The notes beneath the pieces are model-generated. The model was not told the DNA's origin and searched no databases. It saw only the letters and a program-made list of their open reading frames with translations. Made by a program: the position numbers and the translations under genes. Shown in pieces: positions 6,635-14,803 of a DNA stretch of 64,000 nucleotides. This stretch comes from Photobacterium obscurum (GTDB taxonomy: Bacteria > Pseudomonadota > Gammaproteobacteria > Enterobacterales > Vibrionaceae), in the NCBI RefSeq assembly GCF_026191635.1, contig NZ_JAKRRW010000022.1:25306-89305 (forward strand), in the 5' to 3' direction. Positions within the stretch are counted from its first letter, which is position 1, and each line of letters opens with the position of its first letter.

Positions 6635-9127
6635 ATGAAATGTTCACGGCGTAAGTTTATTAAGGCGCAGGCAGCCGCCACAGCAGCTGCGGCTGTTGGT
6701 ATAACCATTCCAGTGAAAGCCAGCAATGTTGTAACTGATGCGTCCCAGACCCGATTGAAATGGGAGAAAGCCCCGTGCCGTTTCTGTGGTACCGGGTGCT
6801 CGGTGAATGTTGGAGTGAAAGATGACAAGATCGTTGCGACACATGGCGATATCAAGTCACCAGTTAACCGTGGTTTGAATTGTGTGAAAGGCTATTTCCT
6901 CTCTAAGATAATGTATGGTGAAGATCGTTTGACACAGCCGCTGTTAAGAATGAAAGGCGGTAAGTATGATAAAAACGGCGAGTTTACCCCGGTAAGCTGG
7001 GATCAGGCATTCGATATTATGGCCGAGAAGTGGAAGGCAACCCTTAAAGAAAAAGGGCCTGAAGCCATTGGCATGTTTGGTTCGGGTCAGTGGACTGTTT
7101 ACGAAGGTTATGCCGCGTCTAAGTTAATGAAAGGCGGCTTTCGTTCAAACAATATCGAGCCTAATGCAAGGCACTGTATGGCCTCTGCGGTTGTAGGGTT
7201 TATCAGAACCTTCGGTATCGATGAACCGATGGGATGCTATGACGATATTGAGGCTGCCGATGCATTTGTACTTTGGGGCTCGAATATGGCCGAGATGCAC
7301 CCAATCCTGTGGACTCGGGTGACTGACCGTCGCTTGTCTAAACCCGATGTGAAAGTATCGGTACTCTCTACCTTTGAACACCGAAGTTTTGAATTGGCAG
7401 ATATCCCCATTGTTTTTACTCCTCAGTCTGATCTGGCAATTCTAAACTTTATCGCCAACTACATTATTACCAATAACAAAGTAAATCAGGATTTTGTTAG
7501 CAAGCATGTTAATTTCCGACGTGGTGCGACTGATATCGGTTATGGATTAAGGCCAGAACACCCGCAGCAGAAAAAGGCCAAGAACCCTGACAGCGGCGCA
7601 TCCGATCCGATGACTTTTGATGAGTTTAAAGCGTTCGTATCAGAGTATACAGTTGAAAAGGCCAGTGAATTATCAGGGGTCAAGCCTGATAAGTTGATTG
7701 AGTTAGCCGAGTTATACGCCAACCCTGACATTAAAGTGGTTTCGTTCTGGACGATGGGCTTTAACCAGCATACCCGTGGTGTGTGGTGCAATAATTTGGT
7801 TTATAACATTCACTTATTGACCGGAAAAATCTCCACTCCAGGAAACAGTCCTTTCTCCTTAACCGGCCAGCCTTCAGCCTGCGGTACAGCCCGAGAGGTC
7901 GGAACCTTTGCCCACCGCTTACCCGCTGATTTAGTGGTGGCGAACCCCGAGCACCGTAAAACAGCTGAGAAAATTTGGAAGCTCCCAGACGGCATAATTC
8001 CGGGTAAAGTTGGTGCCCATGCCGTGCTGCAGAGCCGGTTATTGAAAGACAGTAAGATTAATGTCTACTGGATCCAGGTGAACAACAACTTGCAAGCCGC
8101 GGCAAACATGAATGAAGAGACATTGCCGGGCTACCGAAACCCCGACAATTTCATCGTGGTGTCAGAAGCCTATCCGACAGTCACCGCTCAATCAGCTGAC
8201 TTGATTTTGCCGACCGCAATGTGGGTGGAGAAGGAAGGGGCTTACGGCAATGCAGAGCGTCGCACTCAGCTTTGGTATCAAATGGTAAAAGCTCCCGGTG
8301 AATCTAAATCTGATTTGTGGCAGTTGATGGAATTTTCTAAACGCTTCAAAACCGAGGAAGTGTGGCCGAAAGAGCTGCTCGACGCCAATCCAAGTTACAA
8401 GGGAAAAACTTTGTTTGATGTGTTGTTTGTCAATGGCAATGTCAACAAGTTCCCGCTATCAGATCTACCGGAAGGTCAGATGAATGATGAAGCTACTGAG
8501 TACGGTTTTTACGTACAGAAAGGCTTGTTTGAAGAATATGCTGAGTTTGGTCGGGGGCATGGCCATGACTTAGCTCCGTTTGATATGTACCACCAAAGCC
8601 GTGGGTTGCGCTGGCCTGTGGTCGACGGAAAAGAAACCTTGTGGCGATACCGTGAGGGCTCTGATCCATATGTAAAAGAAGGTGCGGGGTTTGAGTTTTA
8701 CGGTAAACCTGATGGCAGAGCCATTATTTTCGCCTTGCCCTATGAAGCGCCAGCGGAAAGTCCGGATAAAGAATATGACATGTGGCTTGTGACTGGTCGG
8801 GTACTGGAACATTGGCATTCAGGCTCTATGACCCAGCGTGTACCCGAGCTGTTTAAGTCCTACCCGAATGCTCAAGTGTTTATGCACCCAGAAGATGCAA
8901 AATCACGGGGATTAAGGCGCGGCGATGCCGTGAAGGTGATATCACGCCGCGGCGAAATCGTTACGCGGGTTGAAACGCGTGGCCGAAACAAGCCACCGAT
9001 GGGGTTGGTGTTTGTTCCTTGGTTTGATGCCAGTCAGCTAATCAATAAAGTCACTCTGGATGCCACCGATCCACTGTCTAAGCAGACAGATTTCAAAAAA
9101 TGTGCAATTAAAATAATGAAAGCATAG
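6635..9127 (+). CDS. napA: Periplasmic nitrate reductase catalytic subunit NapA
   Basis: An 830-residue molybdoenzyme (usual length about 830) that reduces nitrate to nitrite in the periplasm. The start at 6635 is preceded by an AGAGAGG site and gives a Tat signal with SRRKFIK at residues 4-10. Cysteines 48, 51, 55 and 83 bind the [4Fe-4S] cluster. Cys181 in ARHCMASA is the expected molybdenum ligand of the bis-MGD cofactor. The C-terminal pterin-binding part ends normally, so the protein looks intact. Electrons come from quinol through NapC and NapB, encoded immediately downstream. NapD, the chaperone that binds the NapA Tat signal, is not encoded here, so maturation must rely on a NapD from elsewhere or another factor. 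moeA and moeB for cofactor synthesis lie 30 kb away. Confidence 0.96.
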   Translation: MKCSRRKFIKAQAAATAAAAVGITIPVKASNVVTDASQTRLKWEKAPCRFCGTGCSVNVGVKDDKIVATHGDIKSPVNRGLNCVKGYFLSKIMYGEDRLTQPLLRMKGGKYDKNGEFTPVSWDQAFDIMAEKWKATLKEKGPEAIGMFGSGQWTVYEGYAASKLMKGGFRSNNIEPNARHCMASAVVGFIRTFGIDEPMGCYDDIEAADAFVLWGSNMAEMHPILWTRVTDRRLSKPDVKVSVLSTFEHRSFELADIPIVFTPQSDLAILNFIANYIITNNKVNQDFVSKHVNFRRGATDIGYGLRPEHPQQKKAKNPDSGASDPMTFDEFKAFVSEYTVEKASELSGVKPDKLIELAELYANPDIKVVSFWTMGFNQHTRGVWCNNLVYNIHLLTGKISTPGNSPFSLTGQPSACGTAREVGTFAHRLPADLVVANPEHRKTAEKIWKLPDGIIPGKVGAHAVLQSRLLKDSKINVYWIQVNNNLQAAANMNEETLPGYRNPDNFIVVSEAYPTVTAQSADLILPTAMWVEKEGAYGNAERRTQLWYQMVKAPGESKSDLWQLMEFSKRFKTEEVWPKELLDANPSYKGKTLFDVLFVNGNVNKFPLSDLPEGQMNDEATEYGFYVQKGLFEEYAEFGRGHGHDLAPFDMYHQSRGLRWPVVDGKETLWRYREGSDPYVKEGAGFEFYGKPDGRAIIFALPYEAPAESPDKEYDMWLVTGRVLEHWHSGSMTQRVPELFKSYPNAQVFMHPEDAKSRGLRRGDAVKVISRRGEIVTRVETRGRNKPPMGLVFVPWFDASQLINKVTLDATDPLSKQTDFKKCAIKIMKA

Positions 9128-9138
9128 GAGTTCGAAAG

Positions 9139-9609
9139 ATGAAACGATTAATTTCAGCGCTTCTATTGCTATTCACTCCCGTATTTCTATCAGTAACAGT
9201 TGTGGTGGCTGCGACTGCTGTGGTGGATGAGGATTTGGCTACCTTACGAAAATTTGCTCTAAATGAGCAACCAGAGCCCCCGGTGATGAGCAAAACACTC
9301 AATACCGATCGTATTCCGGCGCGAAGCTATCCGATGCAACCACCAATCATTCCCCATAAGATCGACAATTATCAAGTAGATCTTAAGGTGAATAAATGCA
9401 TGTCTTGCCATGCAAGAGGTCGTGTTGAAGAGACGCAGGCACGAATGATCAGTGTTACCCACTACATGGATCGCGACGGTAATTTCCTGGCTGAGCTGTC
9501 ACCTCGCCGTTATTTCTGTCAGCAGTGTCATGTGGCACAAACTGATGCGAAACAATTGGTAGGTACTGATTTCACAGACCTTGACACATTAATTGATCAA
9601 GAGCAGTGA
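9139..9609 (+). CDS. napB: Periplasmic nitrate reductase di-haem cytochrome c subunit NapB
   Basis: A 156-residue protein with an N-terminal signal sequence (hydrophobic residues about 5-25) and two haem c sites, CMSCH at 87-91 and CQQCH at 127-131. It passes electrons from NapC to NapA in the periplasm. It begins 11 bp after napA and its stop is 13 bp before the chosen napC start, consistent with one transcript. Confidence 0.95.
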   Translation: MKRLISALLLLFTPVFLSVTVVVAATAVVDEDLATLRKFALNEQPEPPVMSKTLNTDRIPARSYPMQPPIIPHKIDNYQVDLKVNKCMSCHARGRVEETQARMISVTHYMDRDGNFLAELSPRRYFCQQCHVAQTDAKQLVGTDFTDLDTLIDQEQ

Positions 9610-9622
9610 GGGGGTAGCCAGT

Positions 9623-10204
9623 ATGTGGAACTGGATTAAGAAATGGTGGCAGCTGGTTAGTTCACCACCGAAACACTTTAGCCTGGGTTTTTTAACCTTA
9701 GGAGGATTCATTGCCGGGATCATTTTCTGGGGGGCCTTCAATACAGGTATGGAATTTACCAATAGTGAGCCGTTCTGTGTGAGCTGTCATAGAGACAATG
9801 TCTATCAGGAAATCCAAGACACGATACATTTCACTAACCGTACCGGGGTAAGGGCTATTTGCTCTGATTGCCACGTTCCGCATGATTGGACAGATAAAAT
9901 GGCGCGTAAGATGCAAGCATCCAAAGAGGTGTATGCATGGCTCACCGGCGCTATTTCAACGCTGGAAAAATTTAATGAAAGGCGGCGGCATATGGCAGAT
10001 CGAGAATGGGCAAGGATGAAAAAAAATGATTCATTGGAGTGCCGTAATTGCCATGAGTTCGTGTATATGGATTTTACCCGTCAATCTAAACGGGCATCGA
10101 CTCAGCATTCGACGGCGTTAGCTGATGGCACAAAAACGTGTATTGATTGCCATAAAGGTATCGCACATAAACTGCCTGATATGCATGGTGTGGAAGGCTT
10201 TTAG
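9623..10204 (+). CDS. napC: NapC, tetra-haem quinol dehydrogenase
   Basis: A 193-residue membrane-anchored cytochrome c of the NapC/NirT family. One membrane helix lies at about residues 20-40 (FSLGFLTLGGFIAGIIFWG). It is followed by four CxxCH haem sites beginning at residues 52, 80, 140 and 173. It oxidises menaquinol or ubiquinol and reduces NapB. I chose the ATG at 9623 because a GAGGGGG site lies just upstream; a longer frame from 9593 would overlap napB. A strong terminator follows, so napC ends the operon and no napF, napG or napH follows. Confidence 0.94.
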   Translation: MWNWIKKWWQLVSSPPKHFSLGFLTLGGFIAGIIFWGAFNTGMEFTNSEPFCVSCHRDNVYQEIQDTIHFTNRTGVRAICSDCHVPHDWTDKMARKMQASKEVYAWLTGAISTLEKFNERRRHMADREWARMKKNDSLECRNCHEFVYMDFTRQSKRASTQHSTALADGTKTCIDCHKGIAHKLPDMHGVEGF

Positions 10205-10251
10205 GGTTTTCAAATATAGCTAAAGTTCAAATGAACAGGGTTCAAAATATA

Positions 10252-10288
10252 AATTGGGTCAAAAGGTAACTTTTGACCCAATTTTTTT
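10252..10288 (+). terminator. Strong Rho-independent terminator of the nap operon
   Basis: A 14-bp perfect stem (10252-10265 with 10270-10283), loop GTAA, then T7. The following 240 bp up to 10532 are AT-rich with no supported gene; a 71-codon frame there would have to start with TTG inside this hairpin. Confidence 0.9.
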
Positions 10289-10532
10289 GGCTCAAATTGG
10301 CCTTTTCAGATGTGAAAATTTTTAAGCTTGAATTTAAAAACAGCGTAAAATTGTATGGATATAGCACTTTTGCTAGATATATCGGGATTTTTTGCAAAAA
10401 TACCTGCCAAGTTAACATTAAGTCTATTAATGGTAAATTAGACGTAATACTATGCTTTGCTTTTATAAGTATGGGTATTCACCGTTAGTAATGTGGATAC
10501 ATCAAGATTACTAGCATTGTGAATATGTCTCG

Positions 10533-11495
10533 ATGAGCAAATCTATAGCACCTTCATTTTCAATAAAGTTCCTACATCCTCGCTATTGGCCAACATTGGC
10601 GATGATTTTGATTATGTTCCTTCTTAGTTGGCTCCCATATTGTATCCAGTTCCGTTTAGGCCAGGGAATGGGACGGCTTGTGCTAAGCCTGATGAAAAAG
10701 CGTCGTTTTACTATCCGCCGTAACCTAGAGCTTTGCTTTCCTGATATGAGTGAAGATGAGAAAGACCGAATTGTAAAACAGAATATTGATAACTCAGGAC
10801 TGGCCTTATTTGAAACGGGGATGGCATGGTTTTGGCCTGACGCTCGTGTTAGACGACATGTTGATATCGAAGGTATGGAACATATTCATAAGCTAGAACA
10901 AGAGGGGAAGGGGGCACTGTTTGTTGCAGTACACTCCCTAAACTTGGAACTTGGCGCAAGAGCATTTGGAGTAAGAAAATCAGGCATGGGAGTGTACCGC
11001 CCAAATAACAACCCTTGTTTTGATTATTTTCAATATAAGGGACGCTCCCGATCTAACCGTACTTTGCTCGATCGTAAAGATGTTAAAGGCATGCTTCATG
11101 CCTTAAAAAGCGGTGCACGGGTATGGTATGCCCCTGATCATGACTACGGTCGCCGCCGTTCAACATTTGCGCCTTTGTTTGCTGTTAACAAAGCGTGTAC
11201 GACGACGGGAACCAGCCTATTGGTTGATTCCTCTGAGTGTGAAGTTGTGCCATTTACGATGGTAAGGAACACAAACTCCGGCCAGTATACGATTAAAATT
11301 CATCCACCTTTGGACGATTTTCCTCGAAATGATCCAGAAGCGGCTGCTGCATATATTAATAAAGTGGTCGAGCGTTCAATTTTAGCGGCACCAGAACAGT
11401 ATATGTGGCTGCACCGTCGATTTAAAACACGTCCGGAGGGGGAGGCCTCGCTATACGAGGATGTTTCCCTCACTTTGGAAAGTCAGACTTCATAA
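10533..11495 (+). CDS. lpxL: LpxL-type lipid A lauroyl/palmitoleoyl acyltransferase, copy 1
   Basis: A 320-residue lysophospholipid acyltransferase-superfamily enzyme. It adds a secondary acyl chain to Kdo2-lipid IVA during lipid A synthesis at the inner membrane. The N-terminus has one membrane helix (about 21-38). The catalytic HxxxxE motif is HSLNLE at residues 134-139. LpxL-type landmarks are present: FETGMAWFWPD, GVYRPNNNP, LLDRKDVKGM, WYAPDHDYG and EQYMWLHRRFKTRPEG. They are far closer to E. coli LpxL/LpxP than to LpxM. A second, very similar gene lies 480 bp downstream. The ribosome site is weak. Compared with copy 2 it has a short C-terminal extension of about 15 residues. Acyl-chain specificity cannot be read from sequence. 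Confidence 0.9.
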   Translation: MSKSIAPSFSIKFLHPRYWPTLAMILIMFLLSWLPYCIQFRLGQGMGRLVLSLMKKRRFTIRRNLELCFPDMSEDEKDRIVKQNIDNSGLALFETGMAWFWPDARVRRHVDIEGMEHIHKLEQEGKGALFVAVHSLNLELGARAFGVRKSGMGVYRPNNNPCFDYFQYKGRSRSNRTLLDRKDVKGMLHALKSGARVWYAPDHDYGRRRSTFAPLFAVNKACTTTGTSLLVDSSECEVVPFTMVRNTNSGQYTIKIHPPLDDFPRNDPEAAAAYINKVVERSILAAPEQYMWLHRRFKTRPEGEASLYEDVSLTLESQTS

Positions 11496-11530
11496 AGTTA
11501 GAACGTTACGCCATTGAACAATATTGAGAA

Positions 11531-11574
11531 ACGTGGAAGAGGTGATATTCGGATCTCCTCTTCCGCGTTTTTTT
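11531..11574 (+). terminator. Rho-independent terminator after lpxL copy 1
   Basis: A 12-bp stem (11531-11542 with 11557-11568, one G-T pair) followed by T7. It separates the two acyltransferase genes into different transcripts. Confidence 0.85.
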
Positions 11575-11614
11575 ATACCCAATTACCTCGCTCCTAATTC
11601 AGTTATCGAGGCTG

Positions 11615-11767
11615 TTAGAAGATAGTCAACGATATACCTTTCTCACTGACCTGCCAGACATTCCGGGCTGCCTTTAACCCTCTCAGCTTAATATGCGCAA
11701 ATTGAGCTAAATACCAATATGCATTACTAGGAATACAGCCTTGTTGTGTATGATTAGTAATTGTAAG
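11615..11767 (-). pseudogene. Possible gene remnant, 50 codons without a start
   Basis: A minus-strand open frame of 50 codons without an ATG, ending in TAA at 11615. It includes the protein-like segments NAYWYLAQFAHIKLRG and AARNVWQVSEK. The composition looks coding, but there is no start codon or ribosome site. It could be the tail of a decayed gene or part of an intergenic repeat. The rest of the spacer 11575-11976 holds nothing else I can support apart from the promoter of lpxL copy 2. Confidence 0.3.
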
Positions 11768-11976
11768 CTATTAATTAAAAAGATGTTTATAACAAGATTG
11801 ATATTGCCTTATTAGCTTAATCTAAGCTGTATATAGGTAAGACCAGCGCCCGTAAGGCTTGCATAGGTTAATTCCTAACAATAAAATGCAGTGTTCATTT
11901 AAAATTATTATGCGCTTGTGGCATCTTTTGATGTTTATAGGTGATAAAAATAAAAACAATGGGAATGGTTCTCGGT

Positions 11977-12903
11977 ATGAGTAAATTCACGGTACCTACT
12001 TTTAAGAAAGCGTTTCTGCATCCTCGTTACTGGCTTACCTTGATTATGGTCGGTGTTATGTACCTGATCAGCTGGTTGCCATATTTTATCCAATTTCGTT
12101 TGGGGCAAGGCCTTGGCCGCTTGGCTATGCGTGTCATTAAAAAACGTCGCGAGACAATAGCGCGTAACCTTGAATTGTGTTTTCCGGATATGCCAGAAGA
12201 TGAGCGTGAAGAACTGATTAAAAAGAACATTGATAATACGGGATTAGCAATGTTCGAAACCGGTATGGCGTGGTTCTGGCCTGATTTACGCGTGGAGCGC
12301 CATGTTCACGTCGAAGGGCTAGAGCACATTCATAAGCTGGAAGAGCAGGGTAAAGGTGTGCTTCTGGTTGCCATCCATTCACTGAACCTTGAGCTGGGCG
12401 CTAGAGCCTTCGGGATGAAAACTCCGGGTGTCGGTGTTTATCGTCCGAATAAGAATCCGTGCTTTGATTACTTCCAATTTCATGGTCGCGTGCGTTCGAA
12501 TAAATATATGATCGACAGAAAAGACGTTAAAGGCATGCTGCGAGCACTGCGTAAAGGTGAGCGAGTCTGGTATGCACCGGATCATGATTATGGTCGTCGA
12601 CGCTCTACTTTCGCACCGTTATTTGCTGTCGAGAAAGCATGTACAACAACCGGAACAAGTCTGTTGGTTGATGCCTCCGATTGCGCGGTTGTCCCCTTTG
12701 CGATGGTGAGAAATACAGACTCTGGCCGTTATACATTGAAGGTCTTTCCACCATTGGATGCATTCCCGCATAATGATCCTGACGCTGCGGCAGCTTACGT
12801 TAATAAGGCAATCGAGCGCTCTATTATGGAAGCCCCAGAGCAGTATATGTGGTTACATAGACGTTTTAAAACCCGTCCTGAAGGCGAAGAATCCCTGTAC
12901 TAA
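11977..12903 (+). CDS. lpxL: LpxL-type lipid A acyltransferase, copy 2
   Basis: A 308-residue paralogue of the gene at 10533, with the same landmarks (HSLNLE catalytic motif, FETGMAWFWPD, GVYRPNKNP, APDHDYG, WLHRRFKTRPEG). The reading frame is open from 11941, but I chose the ATG at 11977 because MSKFTVPTFKKAFLHPRYW aligns with the start of copy 1. The two copies have separate transcripts. In E. coli, LpxL and LpxP are such a pair, with LpxP induced in the cold and adding an unsaturated chain. One of these copies could play that role, but which one cannot be told from the sequence. Confidence 0.9.
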   Translation: MSKFTVPTFKKAFLHPRYWLTLIMVGVMYLISWLPYFIQFRLGQGLGRLAMRVIKKRRETIARNLELCFPDMPEDEREELIKKNIDNTGLAMFETGMAWFWPDLRVERHVHVEGLEHIHKLEEQGKGVLLVAIHSLNLELGARAFGMKTPGVGVYRPNKNPCFDYFQFHGRVRSNKYMIDRKDVKGMLRALRKGERVWYAPDHDYGRRRSTFAPLFAVEKACTTTGTSLLVDASDCAVVPFAMVRNTDSGRYTLKVFPPLDAFPHNDPDAAAAYVNKAIERSIMEAPEQYMWLHRRFKTRPEGEESLY

Positions 12904-12919
12904 TATGTAAAAAAGAGTG

Positions 12920-12952
12920 GGGAGGCAAAGAAGCGTCGCTTAACTGCCTCCC
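12920..12952 (+). terminator. Hairpin after lpxL copy 2, probable terminator
   Basis: GGGAGGCA (12920-12927) pairs with TGCCTCCC (12945-12952). The T run afterwards is weak (TTATACTT). Confidence 0.5.
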
Positions 12953-13001
12953 TTATACTTCCTGAGCAAGCCAATTCTTATCTTTTTTATACACAGGCTT
13001 G

Positions 13002-13844
13002 CTACCCAACTAATCGTCCTTGTTGATAGTCAGCTATCGCCTGCTCGATCTCTTCCATGCTGTTCATAACAAACGGGCCATAATGAACAACAGGTTCATC
13101 TATCGGCAGTCCCGATAGCAGCAATACGCCCGTATCTTGTGCCGCCTCGATGGATAACCCTTCACCTTTATCGAGAATTGCCAGCTGTCCGGCGGTTGCA
13201 GTAATGCCCTCGATGCTAATCTCCCCTTTGTAGACATAAAGCAAAGCCTGAAAGTCAGGGTTTAGGCAGCTGGTGAAATGCTCACCTTGTCGCGCTTGCC
13301 AGTCAGCGATAGTGGTAGGCACACCAGTTTTCTGGAGTGGACCTGTTAAGGTTTCGCCCTTGATTGTCAGATCGCCGGCAATAACACGAATAAGGCTATC
13401 TGATGTCAGCGCTTTTTCAGTGATCATCTCAGGCTGAAAGTCAGTGTATTGGGCTGGCTGCATTTTCTTGGCAGCTGGTAAGTTAATCCAGATTTGGAAG
13501 CCGTGTAGCGCGCCGTCAGTCATCATCGGCATTTCACTGTGGATGACACCTTTACCCGCAGACATCCATTGTGCGCCACCATCCCGTAATTCACCTACGT
13601 TGCCCATATGGTCTTTATGTTGGAAATGGCCATTGATCATATACGTCAGAGTTTCTATGCCGCGATGGGGGTGAGCCGGAAATCCACCAATGTAGTCATC
13701 AGGGCTTTCTGATTTCAGTTCATCAATCATAAGAAATGGCGAAAACAGGCGATTATCAAAGCCATGAGCACGCTGAATTTTAACGCCGTCACCGTCTGAT
13801 GAGGTGTGAGATTGAACCAGTTGTTTAATACGTCTGATAGCCAT
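13002..13844 (-). CDS. Pirin family protein
   Basis: A 280-residue bicupin of the pirin family. The N-terminal cupin carries the metal ligands in FPAHPHRGIETLTYM and in SAGKGVIHSEM, and the C-terminal pirin domain follows from about residue 165. I chose the ATG at 13844 (MAIRRIKQ) because GGAGGG lies 5 bp upstream; the frame is open six codons further. Bacterial pirins bind Fe(II), and some have quercetinase activity or modulate metabolic enzymes. The target here is unknown. The gene is monocistronic, converging on lpxL copy 2. Confidence 0.9.
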   Translation of the reverse strand: MAIRRIKQLVQSHTSSDGDGVKIQRAHGFDNRLFSPFLMIDELKSESPDDYIGGFPAHPHRGIETLTYMINGHFQHKDHMGNVGELRDGGAQWMSAGKGVIHSEMPMMTDGALHGFQIWINLPAAKKMQPAQYTDFQPEMITEKALTSDSLIRVIAGDLTIKGETLTGPLQKTGVPTTIADWQARQGEHFTSCLNPDFQALLYVYKGEISIEGITATAGQLAILDKGEGLSIEAAQDTGVLLLSGLPIDEPVVHYGPFVMNSMEEIEQAIADYQQGRLVG

Positions 13845-13974
13845 AAGCCCTCCGAATATCAAGCCCGAACTAGCGGGGAATGGTATTAGTTTAGGAGGGG
13901 GGAGGAGAGGTTAACAGAGGATAAAAATGAACAGCTTGTTTGAAAAAGTTGAATGAGTTGAAGGTGATTAGGAC

Positions 13975-14586
13975 CTATATTTTAGAGCCTAGTCTTTGCC
14001 ATGCTTCGCAAATATTGCGAAATTGTTCAGCGTCGCCATTGGGGCGGTCTGGGTGCCAGCGGAGGGCAAGTTTACGCCATTGGCGGCGGATCTGACTGGC
14101 AGTGGCATCCTCGGGTAACTCAAGAATTGCGTAGTCTTCCGATTGTGAAAGGGCAATTGAAGCGTTGCTAGATGAGCCAATATGGCTTTGATAGCGTCGC
14201 CAAAAGGAAGATAGCAAAGCTTTAATGACATCTGTATCGGTATGGTAGTTGTGCCAGTCCAGGTAGTAGCTTCTTAGCGGATCATCCACATCAATTTGAT
14301 GATGTGCTGATGGTTGGTTGTGGCACAGGCGAATATCCATTGCCTGGGCTTGTAGCCACTGTTGGGGCAACAACATCTCCTGAAGTTGATAAAGTGCATT
14401 CATCAAGAGAAAATTACGTTTAAACAGGTCTTTTTCTGGATCGTCATCTAAGGCCGAAATAATCTCTTGCTGTCTTAATTCTTGCGCTAAGGTGTGGATC
14501 ATCCAGCCTGAAGGCTTCTTTTGTAGAATCGAAATGATGGGCCAGATAAGCGGATTATCGTGCTCTGAGTACGTGTCTAGATCCAT
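13975..14586 (-). CDS. DnaJ-related protein with C-terminal J domain
   Basis: A 203-residue protein. The first 140 residues match the DNAJ_related N-terminal region (LIWPIISILQKKPSGWMIH, LLMNALYQLQE). The last 55 form a J domain with the Hsp70-activating tripeptide in LRWHPDRPNGD. There is no G/F region or zinc finger. J proteins stimulate the ATPase of an Hsp70 partner. The divergent Hsp70 pair at 1-2257 is not adjacent, so the partner may be DnaK. A single gene, 130 bp from pirin on the same strand. Confidence 0.88.
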   Translation of the reverse strand: MDLDTYSEHDNPLIWPIISILQKKPSGWMIHTLAQELRQQEIISALDDDPEKDLFKRNFLLMNALYQLQEMLLPQQWLQAQAMDIRLCHNQPSAHHQIDVDDPLRSYYLDWHNYHTDTDVIKALLSSFWRRYQSHIGSSSNASIALSQSEDYAILELPEDATASQIRRQWRKLALRWHPDRPNGDAEQFRNICEAWQRLGSKI

Positions 14587-14756
14587 AAGCCCTTAGATTT
14601 TTGTTGTGGATTAACGACAGCCTAGCAGAAAAGCGTGAAAGGCTGAAGTTAACATATTGGTCGTAAACCTAGCATTGTACGCCCCCATTCTGATGCGAAC
14701 CTTCTCCTTGAGGCAAGTTCTGCTGTCCCATCAAACAAAAATAGAAAGTTGCAGAT

Positions 14757-14784
14757 ATAAAAAAGGCCATCAAATGATGGCCTT
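14757..14784 (-). terminator. Rho-independent terminator after the serine permease gene
   Basis: AAGGCCATCA (14763-14772) and TGATGGCCTT (14775-14784) form a 10-bp stem. On the minus strand it is followed by T6. Confidence 0.85.
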
Positions 14785-14803
14785 AGTAAAGATTGATGCG
14801 GTG

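Noticed and set aside
10273..10488. 71-codon plus-strand frame after napC
   Set aside because: Its TTG start lies inside the nap terminator, and composition is AT-rich noise.
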